DNA from: Namhaeicola litoreus
GTDB lineage: Bacteria; Bacteroidota; Bacteroidia; Flavobacteriales; Flavobacteriaceae
Assembly (NCBI RefSeq): GCF_042679565.1
Contig: NZ_JBHTMY010000001.1
Span: 62,001-126,000, forward strand
DNA length: 64,000 bases
Direction: 5' to 3'
Shown: positions 42,231 through 50,715 of the stretch, piece after piece
Layout: each line of letters starts with the position of its first letter
How positions within the stretch are numbered: position 1 is the stretch's first letter
Notes under the pieces: generated by a model
Seen by the model: only the letters and a program-made list of their open reading frames with translations
Told to the model about the DNA's origin: nothing
Database searches by the model: none
Program-made: the position numbers and the translations under genes

Positions 42231-42578
42231 TTATTCAACCAACTGGCTTCTGACCACTGTATATAGATCCCCTCCGCCTGTGGCCTCAATGACATCATTT
42301 ATTCTTTTTTCATCTATTAAATTGGCATCAAACTCAATCACACCTTTTTTTTGCTCAAAGCTCACTGTCGCAAGTTGCACTCCCTCAGTTTTCGAAAGTT
42401 TTGATTCAATCAACTTAGCACATCCAATTTCACATGTCATGCCCTCTATATCGACTTCAACTTTTTTAATTTCCTTAACAACTTCTTTCTGAGAAAGTTT
42501 AAATTCTTTGTCCGATTTAGTACAGCTAAAAAACAATAATAGAAATGTGGTGCTAAGAATAAATATAAGCTTTTGCAT
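42231..42578 (-). CDS. Heavy-metal-associated domain lipoprotein
   Basis: 115 residues with a lipoprotein signal (TTFLLLFFSCTKS). The rest is one HMA (ferredoxin-like) domain: VEVDIEGMTCEIGCAKLIESKLSKTEGVQLATVSFEQKKGVIEFDANLIDEKRINDVIEATGG. The metal loop is C-x3-C (CEIGC) and not the common C-x2-C of copper chaperones, a variant usual in Bacteroidota. It may bind copper or another metal in the periplasm; no transport ATPase is near. Confidence 0.85.
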   Translation of the reverse strand: MQKLIFILSTTFLLLFFSCTKSDKEFKLSQKEVVKEIKKVEVDIEGMTCEIGCAKLIESKLSKTEGVQLATVSFEQKKGVIEFDANLIDEKRINDVIEATGGGDLYTVVRSQLVE

Positions 42579-42594
42579 AGTAGTTAATTTTCTT

Positions 42595-42602
42595 CAAAGT
42601 TA
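42595..42602 (-). promoter_or_regulatory. -7 element upstream of the HMA lipoprotein gene
   Basis: The minus strand reads TAACTTTG (TAnnTTTG), 17 bp before the start codon, in the divergent gap with the EamA gene. Confidence 0.5.
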
Positions 42603-42651
42603 TTAATTAAAATAATTTATTTGATTTTTGCATGAACTAATTCTAACAGCT

Positions 42652-43524
42652 ATGAATGAGAAACAATTGCGATGGTTTTATCTTATCACACTATCGCTTA
42701 TATGGGGTAGTTCATTTATTCTAATGAAAAAAGCTCTTATTGGACTAAGCCCTTTGCAGGTTGGTGCACTTCGAATCTCGATTGCAGCCATTTTTCTCAG
42801 CCTGATAGGCATTAAAAAACTAAAAGAAATAGAGTCAAAAGAATGGAAATATCTGATTCTATCCGCCTTTTGCGGTACATTTTTTCCTGTATTTCTATTT
42901 ATATATGCCGTATACCACATTGATAGCTCTATTGCTTCCATTCTCAATTCTTTAACTCCCTTAAACACCTTGATCATAGGAGTGCTTTTTTTTGGGGTTG
43001 CATTTATAAAAAAGCAATTCTTGGGTATATTAGTTGGATTGACTGGTGCTGTTCTTTTAATTCTGAAAGGATCTGAAATAAATCCTGATCAAAATTATTT
43101 TTATGCACTTTTTATAATTCTGGCCTCTGTGGGCTATGGCCTAAATGTAAATCTTGTAAAGAAACATTTGAGTAACGTTAACGCAACAACAATTACCATC
43201 AGTAATTTTGTCTTCCTGCTAATACCTTCTTTAATTGTATTGTTCTATTCCGGTTTTTTTGAGATTACTTTTAACAAGGATGTAAATATTTCTCTAGTTT
43301 ACGTTTCACTTTTATCCATCGTTTGCACGGCCTTAGCTAATATTTTATTTTATAAAATGGTACACATTTCATCTCCTATTTTTGCAAGTTCTGTAACTTA
43401 CTTAATTCCTTTAGTTGCCATTTTTTGGGGAATAATGGATGGTGAACACTTAACTATTTTACAACTACTCTTTGGGACACTCATCATTTTTGGTGTGTAT
43501 TTGATCAACTCAGCGAAAAAATAA
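42652..43524 (+). CDS. DMT/EamA family transporter
   Basis: The start is set at the ATG at 42652 (MNEKQLRWFYLITLSLIWGSSFILMKKAL), which opens the first membrane segment properly; an ATG-like start eight codons earlier is less likely. About 290 residues with ten membrane segments in two EamA repeats (first repeat ends at ILKGSE; second begins YFYALFIILASVGYGLNVNLVKKH). Members export amino acids or metabolites. Substrate unknown; monocistronic. Confidence 0.88.
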   Translation: MNEKQLRWFYLITLSLIWGSSFILMKKALIGLSPLQVGALRISIAAIFLSLIGIKKLKEIESKEWKYLILSAFCGTFFPVFLFIYAVYHIDSSIASILNSLTPLNTLIIGVLFFGVAFIKKQFLGILVGLTGAVLLILKGSEINPDQNYFYALFIILASVGYGLNVNLVKKHLSNVNATTITISNFVFLLIPSLIVLFYSGFFEITFNKDVNISLVYVSLLSIVCTALANILFYKMVHISSPIFASSVTYLIPLVAIFWGIMDGEHLTILQLLFGTLIIFGVYLINSAKK

Positions 43525-43612
43525 ATCATTTTCTTTTTAGAAAAAGATTCACCCAACAGTATAACAAACTTTATTTATATGAATGGAATAAAAAATTTCA
43601 AATTATTTTCAA

Positions 43613-43643
43613 TTTGCTTATTCATATAAAAAATGTATATTTG
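43613..43643 (+). promoter_or_regulatory. Promoter of rplU-rpmA
   Basis: TTTG (43613-43616), 19 bp, TATATTTG (43636-43643); about 60 bp of 5' leader precede the rplU start codon. A near-ideal Bacteroidota promoter for a ribosomal protein operon. Confidence 0.8.
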
Positions 43644-43703
43644 CACCCTCAAAATCTGGATAAGGTTTTGATTTTAATCAAATAAGCGAAAAACAGATTA
43701 ACT

Positions 43704-44345
43704 ATGTATGCAATTGTAGAGATAGCAGGGCAACAATTTAAAGTTAAAAAAGACCAAAAGGTTTTTGTGAATCGTTTACAACAAGAAGAAGGATCAAATA
43801 TTTCTTTTGATAATGTATTGTTGTTAGACGATGGCAAAGTAACCATTGGCGCCCCAGTTATAGAAGGTGCAGAAGTAACTGCAAAAATTCTAAAACACCT
43901 AAAAGGTGACAAGGTAATCGTCTTCAAAAAGAAAAGAAGAAAAGGTTACAAAAAGAAAAACGGACACCGTCAGTCTTTATCAGAAATCGTAATTGAATCT
44001 ATTTCAGCTACTGGTGGAAAGAAAAAAGAAGCGGTAAAGTCTGAAGAAAAACCAGCTAAAAAAACGGTAAAAAAGACAGCTGCTAAAAAAGCAGACGATT
44101 TGAAAAAAGTTGAAGGAATTGGACCTAAGATAGCTTCTTTATTCGTAGAAGCGGGAATCGATTCTTTTAAGAAATTAGCTCAAACAGATGTAGCCAAATT
44201 AAAAGAAATTTTAGAAGCTGCAGGTTCTCAGTATGCTAATAAAGTTCCAGATTCTTGGCCAGCACAAGCACAAATGGCGGCAGATGGAAAATGGGATGAA
44301 TTGGCTAAATGGCAAGAAGACGTAAAAGGAGGAATTGAAAAATAA
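43704..44345 (+). CDS. rplU: Ribosomal protein L21 with C-terminal helix-hairpin-helix extension
   Basis: 213 residues, twice the normal ~103. Residues 1-~103 are bL21 (MYAIVEIAGQQFKVKKDQKVFVNRL, KVIVFKKKRRKGYKKKNGHRQ). A Lys/Ala-rich linker (KKKEAVKSEEKPAKKTVKKTAAKK) leads to an ~85-residue domain DDLKKVEGIGPKIASLFVEAGIDSFKKLAQTDVAKLKEIL...VPDSWPAQAQMAADGKWDELAKWQEDVKGG, which is a helix-hairpin-helix module like those of DUF4332-type proteins. The extension is known in flavobacteria; its partner on or off the ribosome is unknown. Followed 36 bp later by rpmA. Confidence 0.95.
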   Translation: MYAIVEIAGQQFKVKKDQKVFVNRLQQEEGSNISFDNVLLLDDGKVTIGAPVIEGAEVTAKILKHLKGDKVIVFKKKRRKGYKKKNGHRQSLSEIVIESISATGGKKKEAVKSEEKPAKKTVKKTAAKKADDLKKVEGIGPKIASLFVEAGIDSFKKLAQTDVAKLKEILEAAGSQYANKVPDSWPAQAQMAADGKWDELAKWQEDVKGGIEK

Positions 44346-44381
44346 TCTCCTGAATCAATAAAAATTTAAAAATATAACATC

Positions 44382-44642
44382 ATGGCTCATAAAAAAGGTG
44401 TCGGTAGTTCAAAGAACGGTAGAGAATCAGAATCGAAACGATTAGGCGTTAAAATTTTTGGTGGACAAGCTGCTTTGGCGGGAAATATTTTAGTACGTCA
44501 AAGAGGAACAAAACACCATCCTGGTGATAATGTTTATATGGGTAAAGACCATACTTTACATGCACAGATCGACGGTATCGTAAAATTTGCAAAGAAAAAA
44601 GATAACAAATCTTACGTTTCTATAGAAAAAGCTGAAGCTTAA
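44382..44642 (+). CDS. rpmA: Ribosomal protein L27
   Basis: 86 residues, normal length. MAHKKGVGSSKNGRESESKRLGVKIFGGQ is the mature N-terminal tail that reaches the peptidyl transferase centre, with no N-terminal extension needing cleavage, followed by GNILVRQRGTKHHPGDNVYMGKDHTLHAQIDG. Operon with rplU. Confidence 0.97.
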   Translation: MAHKKGVGSSKNGRESESKRLGVKIFGGQAALAGNILVRQRGTKHHPGDNVYMGKDHTLHAQIDGIVKFAKKKDNKSYVSIEKAEA

Positions 44643-44662
44643 GTAGTTTTCAAAGCTTTAAT

Positions 44663-44695
44663 AAAAAACCCTTATCAATAGATAAGGGTTTTTTT
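44663..44695 (+). terminator. Terminator of rplU-rpmA
   Basis: Arms CCCTTATC and GATAAGGG with a 4-nt loop, flanked by A6 and T7; 20 bp after the rpmA stop. Confidence 0.92.
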
Positions 44696-44773
44696 GTTTA
44701 TTTATTTTGCGTAGACAAACTTCATAAATTTTCATACTTTCGTAAACCTATATAGCGCAAAAAGAAACTAAAC

Positions 44774-46225
44774 TTGAGCAATTTAAAACGCTTTTTTAAA
44801 GATACCCTTATCTACGGTATAGCGGCTGTATTGCCAAGAGCCATCAACATTTTATTGGTAAAACTGCACACCAATACGTTGAGCAGTGAGAAATATGCTG
44901 AGAATACTTTGTATTTTGTTTATGCAGCCTATTTAAACGCAATTTTAACCTTTGGCATGGAAACGGCCTTTTTCAGGTTCTTCACAAAAGAAAAAGAGAA
45001 AGGAAAAGTCATCTCTACAAGTTTTTACTCCATTTTATCTGTCACAATCATTTTCTTGGCACTTGCTCTCTACTTTTCTAAAGAACTAAGTATTTATTTC
45101 GGATTTGGGCATCCCATTTATTTACAAATATTAATCTGGGTAACGGCTTTAGATACTTTGGTTGTGATTCCTTTTGCTTATTTAAGGGCAACGAATAAAC
45201 CTATAAAATTCGCATCCGTCAAAATCTTCAATATTCTTATCTACGCTTTTTTTAATATTCTGTTCTTATTGTTTTTACCAAAATGGATAGAACAAGGTCA
45301 TACTTTATCAATACTAGAAGAAACGTATCACAAATACCCATTGGTTGTCTTTATTTTCTTGTCTAATTTATTTGCCAGTATTTTTACATTCATTATCCTT
45401 TTCCCTATCATTCTTAAGTTCAAATTCACCTTCGATAAAAAACTTTTACGCGAAATGATGGCTTATGGAATTCCAATTCTCATAACCAGTTTGGCATTTG
45501 TGACCAATGAAAATTTAGATAAAATTCTTCTAGAAAAATATTTAGGAAAAGAAGAGATGGGTATTTATGCTGCCTGTTATAAATTAGGTGTATTTATGAT
45601 GCTTTTTACCATGGCTTTCAAACTTGGTGCAGAACCATTTTTCTTTAACAAGGCAGCTGACAAGAATGCAAAAGAGACTTATGCCAAAATTCTAAATTGG
45701 TTCACCATTTTGGGTTCTCTTTTCCTTTTAGTTGTTATACTTTTCTTACCCCTCTTTGCAAAACTCTTACTGGGAGATGAATCATATTACGCCGGATTGA
45801 AAATTGTACCCATTATCTTATACGCCAATTTAATGCTTGGTATTTCTTACAACCTCGCTGTTTGGTATAAACTCACCGACAAAACAATTTACGGCACCTA
45901 CTTTGCATTGGTCGGATCTGTTATTACCATATTAGTTAACATTTGGCTCATTCCAAAAATAGGCTATATGGCTTCTGCTTGGGCAACATTATTCTCCTAT
46001 GGCATCATAGTAATTTTATCTTATTTCACGGGTAAAAAACATTACCCTATCCCCTACTCAATTTCTAAAACTACCTTTTATCTAATTACATCTTTGATTA
46101 TTTCGATGATCTCTCTTAGCCAATTTAATGGCAATTATGTTGTTTCTGTATTGTTACTGCTTTTGTTCACTTCTCTAATTTTGTGGAAAGAAAAATCTGA
46201 ATTACAAAATATTTTTAAAAAATGA
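44774..46225 (+). CDS. Polysaccharide biosynthesis/flippase protein (Wzx-like)
   Basis: 483 residues from a TTG start at 44774 (MSNLKRFFKDTLIYGIAAVLPRAINILLVKLHTNTLSSEKYAE); no ATG is in frame before the conserved first membrane segment. About 14 membrane segments; the layout and the GIPILITSLAFVTNENLDKILLEKYLGKEEMGIYAACYKLGVFM block are those of the MOP-superfamily O-antigen flippases. It would move lipid-linked oligosaccharide across the inner membrane. Its stop overlaps dut by 4 bp. Confidence 0.87.
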   Translation: MSNLKRFFKDTLIYGIAAVLPRAINILLVKLHTNTLSSEKYAENTLYFVYAAYLNAILTFGMETAFFRFFTKEKEKGKVISTSFYSILSVTIIFLALALYFSKELSIYFGFGHPIYLQILIWVTALDTLVVIPFAYLRATNKPIKFASVKIFNILIYAFFNILFLLFLPKWIEQGHTLSILEETYHKYPLVVFIFLSNLFASIFTFIILFPIILKFKFTFDKKLLREMMAYGIPILITSLAFVTNENLDKILLEKYLGKEEMGIYAACYKLGVFMMLFTMAFKLGAEPFFFNKAADKNAKETYAKILNWFTILGSLFLLVVILFLPLFAKLLLGDESYYAGLKIVPIILYANLMLGISYNLAVWYKLTDKTIYGTYFALVGSVITILVNIWLIPKIGYMASAWATLFSYGIIVILSYFTGKKHYPIPYSISKTTFYLITSLIISMISLSQFNGNYVVSVLLLLLFTSLILWKEKSELQNIFKK

Positions 46226-46653
46226 TAGTTAATATAATTAATAAATCGAACCATCCAACACCGTCATATCAAACAAAAGCATCTGCCGGTATGGATCTTC
46301 GTGCAAATATTGAAAAACCGGTAGAGTTAAATCCATTGGAGAGAACTGTTATTAAAACCGGATTATTTATTGCGCTTCCGGAAGGTTATGAGGCACAAGT
46401 TAGACCTCGTAGCGGACTGGCAGCAAAACATGGCATTACGGTGTTAAACACCCCTGGAACTATTGATGCAGATTACCGAGGTGAAATTGGTGTGATCTTG
46501 GTGAATTTATCAAATGACAAATTTACCATTCAGGATGGAGACAGAATTGCACAACTCGTTATTGCCAAGCACGAGCAAGTGAGTTGGAGGGAAGTTGAAA
46601 TTTTAGAAGACACATCTCGAGGAGCTGGCGGTTTCGGAAGTACAGGAGTTTAA
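46222..46653 (+). CDS. dut: Deoxyuridine 5'-triphosphate nucleotidohydrolase
   Basis: 143 residues with all five dUTPase motifs: AGMDLRANIE (1), PRSGLAAKHGITVLNTPGTIDADYRGEIGVIL (2 and 3, with the catalytic Asp), GDRIAQLVI (4) and the C-terminal SRGAGGFGSTG (5). It hydrolyses dUTP to dUMP and pyrophosphate as a trimer. Overlaps the flippase gene by ATGA-type coupling. Confidence 0.96.
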   Translation: MIVNIINKSNHPTPSYQTKASAGMDLRANIEKPVELNPLERTVIKTGLFIALPEGYEAQVRPRSGLAAKHGITVLNTPGTIDADYRGEIGVILVNLSNDKFTIQDGDRIAQLVIAKHEQVSWREVEILEDTSRGAGGFGSTGV

Positions 46654-46699
46654 TAGGATCTAAGCAAGAAATAACTTGTAGATCTTTAAAAAATATTTT

Positions 46700-47578
46700 A
46701 TGAAATTGATCAAGTTATTTCTTGTTTTTATCGTAAGTTCAATAAATGCGCAGCAAAATAATTTGAACATGGATTCTCTCTCTAGCGAAACATGCAGCTG
46801 TATCGAAAAAATAAATATCACCGAAAAGCATAAAAATCAAGCCGTCAACAAATGCTTGAGCCAAACAATTGCAAATCATATCCAGTCAGATATGGCATCT
46901 ACAGAAGTCATTACAGAAAAAAGATCTGCGGAGATTTATAAGCTTGTAGAGAATCATTTAATCGATAACTGCAAAGCATTAAAAAGCCTGATGTTTACAG
47001 AAACGGAAGATGTCGGGCACGTATCGTCAAAGAATGTCTTGGCTCAGTTAGCTTATGACGATGGAATGGATTATTTAAAGGAAGAGGATTTGCCAAATGC
47101 CATAGAAAAGTTCAAGAAAGCTGTTCTTTTGGATCCTGAATTTGTCTATGCTTGGGACAATCTAGGTGTCTCATACCGAAAAAACAATGAATTAGATTTA
47201 GCCATTGAAGCTTATCAGAATTCGTTAAAAATTTTTCCTAATGGCAAGCTTCCTCTAATCAATCTTGCAGTTGTTTATAATGTGTCGGGGAATGCAGAAA
47301 AGTCCAGAGAATATTATAAAAAATACTGTGAAATTTTTCCTGAAGACCCAGAGGGGTATTATGGTTTGGGATTAATCGAATATAGTGGTGGGCAATTGGA
47401 ATCTGGCTTAGACAACTTGGTTCATTCATTTATCTTATATAGTGCACAACAATCTCCTTATAGGTCTGATGCCGCAGGTAAAATTGGGTATATCTATAAT
47501 GATCTCAAATCAAAAAATCAGACAGAAATTTTTGATAGAGTGGTTCATAAATACGACCTAAAAATAAAAATGAACTAG
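46700..47578 (+). CDS. TPR repeat protein, secreted
   Basis: 292 residues with a signal peptide (LFLVFIVSSINAQ). A Cys-containing N-terminal domain (SETCSCIEKINIT, about 25-100) is followed by TPR repeats: DDGMDYLKEEDLPNAIEKFKKAVLLDPEFVYAWDNLGVSYRKNNELDLAIEAYQNSLKIFPNGKLPLINLAVVYN and NAEKSREYYKKYCEIFPEDPEGYYGLGLIEY. TPR arrays bind other proteins; no partner is visible. It follows dut by 46 bp and may belong to the same transcript. Confidence 0.85.
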   Translation: MKLIKLFLVFIVSSINAQQNNLNMDSLSSETCSCIEKINITEKHKNQAVNKCLSQTIANHIQSDMASTEVITEKRSAEIYKLVENHLIDNCKALKSLMFTETEDVGHVSSKNVLAQLAYDDGMDYLKEEDLPNAIEKFKKAVLLDPEFVYAWDNLGVSYRKNNELDLAIEAYQNSLKIFPNGKLPLINLAVVYNVSGNAEKSREYYKKYCEIFPEDPEGYYGLGLIEYSGGQLESGLDNLVHSFILYSAQQSPYRSDAAGKIGYIYNDLKSKNQTEIFDRVVHKYDLKIKMN

Positions 47579-47579
47579 A

Positions 47580-48218
47580 TCATATTTCTAAGGGTATAAA
47601 TCTTTTAGCCGCTAAAATCAAACCAAAAACAATAAAAACAATACCCAAGCCAAATTGCATTTTATGCAATACTATTGGTGTTAGCTTCGATTTTAGTTGT
47701 TTAGAAACCACAATTTTAAATAGATCTATTACAAAAAAAGTAATCATTGTTGTGGCAAAATACTGAATGATTTTATTTTTATCGAGTTCCAAACTAGCGG
47801 TAACCGCAATAACTACAGCGAACCAAAAAGCTAAGACGCCAACATTGATAAAATTTAAGAAAAATCCTTTTAAGAAAAGTTTGAGGTAGTTTGAAGGTTC
47901 ATTCACTCTTAATTTTGAATTTGCGATACCCGTCTCACCGGATTTCTTTACAATGGTAAAAACCCCAAAAGCAATTAATACTAATCCACCAAAAAGGTAT
48001 ACGCGGCTATCGTTCTGTATTCTCTCTAAAAATCCAACACTACCAAAATATGCCAATGAAATAAATGAGATATCCGCTAAAATCACACCCAGATCAAATA
48101 CTATTGCTGCCCTGGCACCTTTTGTTACACTGGTCTCTATCAATGTAAAAAAGACAGGACCTATCATAAAAGCCAGGCCAATTCCTAATAATATTGCATT
48201 TAAACTTTCATTGAGCAT
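47580..48218 (-). CDS. LysE family translocator
   Basis: 212 residues with six membrane segments. AILLGIGLAFMIGPVFFTLIETSVTKGARAAIVFDLGVILADISFISLAYFG is the LysE/RhtB signature, with the conserved GP and D in the first two helices. Members export amino acids such as lysine, arginine or homoserine lactones. It ends 1 bp from the stop of the TPR gene (convergent). Confidence 0.88.
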   Translation of the reverse strand: MLNESLNAILLGIGLAFMIGPVFFTLIETSVTKGARAAIVFDLGVILADISFISLAYFGSVGFLERIQNDSRVYLFGGLVLIAFGVFTIVKKSGETGIANSKLRVNEPSNYLKLFLKGFFLNFINVGVLAFWFAVVIAVTASLELDKNKIIQYFATTMITFFVIDLFKIVVSKQLKSKLTPIVLHKMQFGLGIVFIVFGLILAAKRFIPLEI

Positions 48219-48233
48219 TCCGCTAATTTAACT

Positions 48234-49283
48234 TTAGACATCGTCATAATCAATAGATACTGTTGATGTAATGGGATGTGCCTGACAAGTTAATATTAAT
48301 CCTTCAGCCAATTCTTCGTCACTCAGTATACGGTTATTATCCATTTTTACAGCTCCTTCTGTCACCTTAGCCAGGCAACTACTACAGATACCTCCTTGGC
48401 AAGAATAAGGTGCATCAACGCCGTGCGCGAGCGCAGCACCAAGTACTGTCTCATCCTGACGCATTTCAAAAGTAGTCTCTTCTTCGTCTAAATGAATTTT
48501 AACTTTCGCTGATCCTTTAAACTCATTTTGATTTACCTCTTTTTCTTCTGTAACATTAAACCACTCGATGTGAATTTGATCTTCACTAAATTGATGTTTG
48601 AGCAAATAATGATTAACTTGGTCAATCATGCCCTCCGGACCACATATATAAATTCCGCTAACGGATGGATTAATTTTTTCTTCCTTTAAAATCTGAGTTA
48701 AAAGATTTTCTGAGATTCTTCCAAAATGGTGTTTCTCAGATAATTTTCTACTAAATACATAATGTAAAGCAAGTCTCTCCGGATAATTCTTTTTAAGTGT
48801 TTCAATGTTTTCTAAAAACATCGTCTCTTCTAAACTTTGATTTCCGTAAACAAGAACAACCTGACTATTTGATTTTGATTCCAGTAAAGAACTAAGCATC
48901 GAAAGAATTGGCGTAATACCACTTCCAGCAGCAAACATCACATATTTATCTTCGGCCTGTTCGGGTTCAAGTATAAAACGTCCTTCAGGCGCAGTAACCT
49001 CTAAAACATCTCCAGCCTTTAGTTTTTCATTTGCAAAAACAGAAAAACTTCCTCCCTCCACTTTTTTAATAGCAATACGAACTTCTCCGCTATTTAATGA
49101 GGAGCAAATCGAATACGCCCTTCTCAATTCCTTTTCTTGAATTTTTTTTCTAATGTTTACATACTGCCCCGGTTTAAAACGAAATTCGCTTTTAAGTTCA
49201 GACGGTATTTCAAATAAAACAGAAACTGACGAAGGAGTTTCTCTTCGAACTTCCTTTACTTTTAACGGATAAAAAACAGACAT
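48234..49283 (-). CDS. PaaE-like 2Fe-2S/FAD oxidoreductase
   Basis: 349 residues: FAD-binding domain with RRAYSICSS (about 1-105), NAD(P)-binding domain with MFAAGSGITPILSMLSSLL and YICGPEGMIDQV (110-235), and a plant-type [2Fe-2S] domain CQGGICSSCLAKV...LTCQAHP (about 265-349). This is the layout of the PaaE reductase of phenylacetyl-CoA epoxidase, but paaABCD are not near, so it probably feeds electrons to another oxygenase or desaturase. It lies between LysE and the TPM gene, same strand. Confidence 0.88.
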   Translation of the reverse strand: MSVFYPLKVKEVRRETPSSVSVLFEIPSELKSEFRFKPGQYVNIRKKIQEKELRRAYSICSSLNSGEVRIAIKKVEGGSFSVFANEKLKAGDVLEVTAPEGRFILEPEQAEDKYVMFAAGSGITPILSMLSSLLESKSNSQVVLVYGNQSLEETMFLENIETLKKNYPERLALHYVFSRKLSEKHHFGRISENLLTQILKEEKINPSVSGIYICGPEGMIDQVNHYLLKHQFSEDQIHIEWFNVTEEKEVNQNEFKGSAKVKIHLDEEETTFEMRQDETVLGAALAHGVDAPYSCQGGICSSCLAKVTEGAVKMDNNRILSDEELAEGLILTCQAHPITSTVSIDYDDV

Positions 49284-49303
49284 AAAACTTCTTTTTCAGC
49301 AAA

Positions 49304-49741
49304 TTAACTTTTGGATATGTGATTTGGTAACTCATTCTTATCAGTATGATGATAAGGGAAGAATTCACTCAACTTTTGTCCAGCCTCAATAATTCCCAAA
49401 ACCAAACCATCACAAAAATTGCCTTTTGCAAATTCACCCTGAACACGATCTTTTACGCTATCCCAGAAATTTTTAGGTACTTTTTTATCAATGCCGGAAT
49501 CACCAATCACGGCAAACATATGACTTTGGACGGAGACATAAAATAAAACACCATTGCGGTCTTTGGTTTTATCCATGCCGAGATAATTGAATACCTCTTT
49601 TGCTCTGTCTAAACATCCTATTTCGCAATTATTCTCAATATGAACACGTATTTCACCAGATGTTTTTTCTTCTGAACCTCGAATCGTTTCAACAATTTGT
49701 TTCTCCTCTTCGGGGCTTAAAAAATCTTCTACAATACTCAT
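49304..49741 (-). CDS. TPM domain (DUF477/YgcG-like) protein
   Basis: The ATG at 49741 (MSIVEDFLSPEEEKQIVETI) is preferred to an upstream TTG. About 145 residues, a soluble TPM domain: GEIRVHIENNCEIGCLDRAKEVFNYLGMDKTKDRNGVLFYVSVQSHMFAVIGDSGIDKKVPKNFWDSVKDRV. TPM proteins usually have a second membrane part; this copy has none. Typical partner of LemA, whose gene is 27 bp upstream. Function unknown; metal binding has been suggested for the family. Confidence 0.88.
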   Translation of the reverse strand: MSIVEDFLSPEEEKQIVETIRGSEEKTSGEIRVHIENNCEIGCLDRAKEVFNYLGMDKTKDRNGVLFYVSVQSHMFAVIGDSGIDKKVPKNFWDSVKDRVQGEFAKGNFCDGLVLGIIEAGQKLSEFFPYHHTDKNELPNHISKS

Positions 49742-49768
49742 ATTTCGTTTATTTTTATCCAAATGAGA

Positions 49769-50362
49769 CTAGGAATTAAAATCTACTGTTGGTGCATTCT
49801 CACTTCCAGCTGCTGCTTCAAATAAAACTAGCGGATCAAAATTTAAAATGTTAGCCACCACGCTTGCTGGAAACTTTCTCACATAAACATTATAATCTTT
49901 TGCTAATTCATTGTACCTGTTTCGTTCAACATTAATTCTGTTTTCTGTTCCTTCTAATTGACTCTGCAGTTCTAAAAAGTTTTGATTTGCTTTTAAATCC
50001 GGATATCTTTCTGCAACTACCATTAAACGGCTTAATGCGCCACTTAAAGTATTTTGAGATTCTTGAAATGCAGCCATTTGTTCTGGCGTTACATTGGTAG
50101 GATCTATGGTTGTTTTTGTAGCATTTGCACGCGCATTAATTACCCCTTCTAAAGTTTCTTTTTCATGCTCTGCATATCCTTTTACCGTATTGACTAAATT
50201 TGGTATTAAATCTGCTCTTCGCTGGTAGGCACTTTCGACATTTGCCCACTGCGTTTTAGCAGTTTCTTGCTTTTCTACCATGGTATTGTTCAAACCTACA
50301 CCCCATCTAAAAAGACCAATAAGTAGAACTACGATAATAATAAAGGGAAGCCATTTTTTCAT
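49769..50362 (-). CDS. lemA: LemA family protein
   Basis: 197 residues. One N-terminal membrane anchor (WLPFIIIVVLLIGLFRWGVGL) then a helical bundle: WANVESAYQRRADLIPNLVNTVKGYAEHEKETLEGVINARANATKT and VAERYPDLKANQNFLELQSQLEGTENRINVERNRYNELAKDYNVYVRKFP, which is the LemA signature. It lies between MerR and TPM genes on one strand. Confidence 0.95.
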   Translation of the reverse strand: MKKWLPFIIIVVLLIGLFRWGVGLNNTMVEKQETAKTQWANVESAYQRRADLIPNLVNTVKGYAEHEKETLEGVINARANATKTTIDPTNVTPEQMAAFQESQNTLSGALSRLMVVAERYPDLKANQNFLELQSQLEGTENRINVERNRYNELAKDYNVYVRKFPASVVANILNFDPLVLFEAAAGSENAPTVDFNS

Positions 50363-50385
50363 TTTTTTTTAATTTAAGTTAAAGA

Positions 50386-50715
50386 TTATAGTTGATTTTT
50401 AATTTTCAATAGTTCTTCTTTGATCGCTTGAAGTCTCAAAATAATATCATGAGTCTCCACAACTTCTTGCGGTTTTTCTTTTAATTTAATCTTTGCTCCT
50501 TCTAAGGTATAACCTTTCTCTTTTACCAAATAAAAAATCATTTGTAAATTTTTAATATCCTCAGGGGTAAACAACCTGTTGCCTTTTTTATTTTTTTTGG
50601 GCTTTAAAATATCAAATTCATTCTCCCAAAAGCGAATAAGAGATGCATTCACACCAAAAGCATTGGCAACTTCTCCAATTTTATAATATCTTTTATCAGG
50701 TAAGTCTATGTGCAT
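50386..50715 (-). CDS. MerR family transcriptional regulator
   Basis: 109 residues. HTH: RYYKIGEVANAFGVNASLIRFWENEFDILKPKKNKKGNRLFTPEDIKNLQMIFYLVKEKGYTLEGAKIKLKEKP, a MerR-type winged helix, then a short helical C-terminus (HDIILRLQAIKEELLKIKNQL) for dimerisation. No ligand-binding Cys. Its start overlaps the stop of the M23 peptidase gene by one base, as in other flavobacteria; target unknown. Confidence 0.92.
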   Translation of the reverse strand: MHIDLPDKRYYKIGEVANAFGVNASLIRFWENEFDILKPKKNKKGNRLFTPEDIKNLQMIFYLVKEKGYTLEGAKIKLKEKPQEVVETHDIILRLQAIKEELLKIKNQL

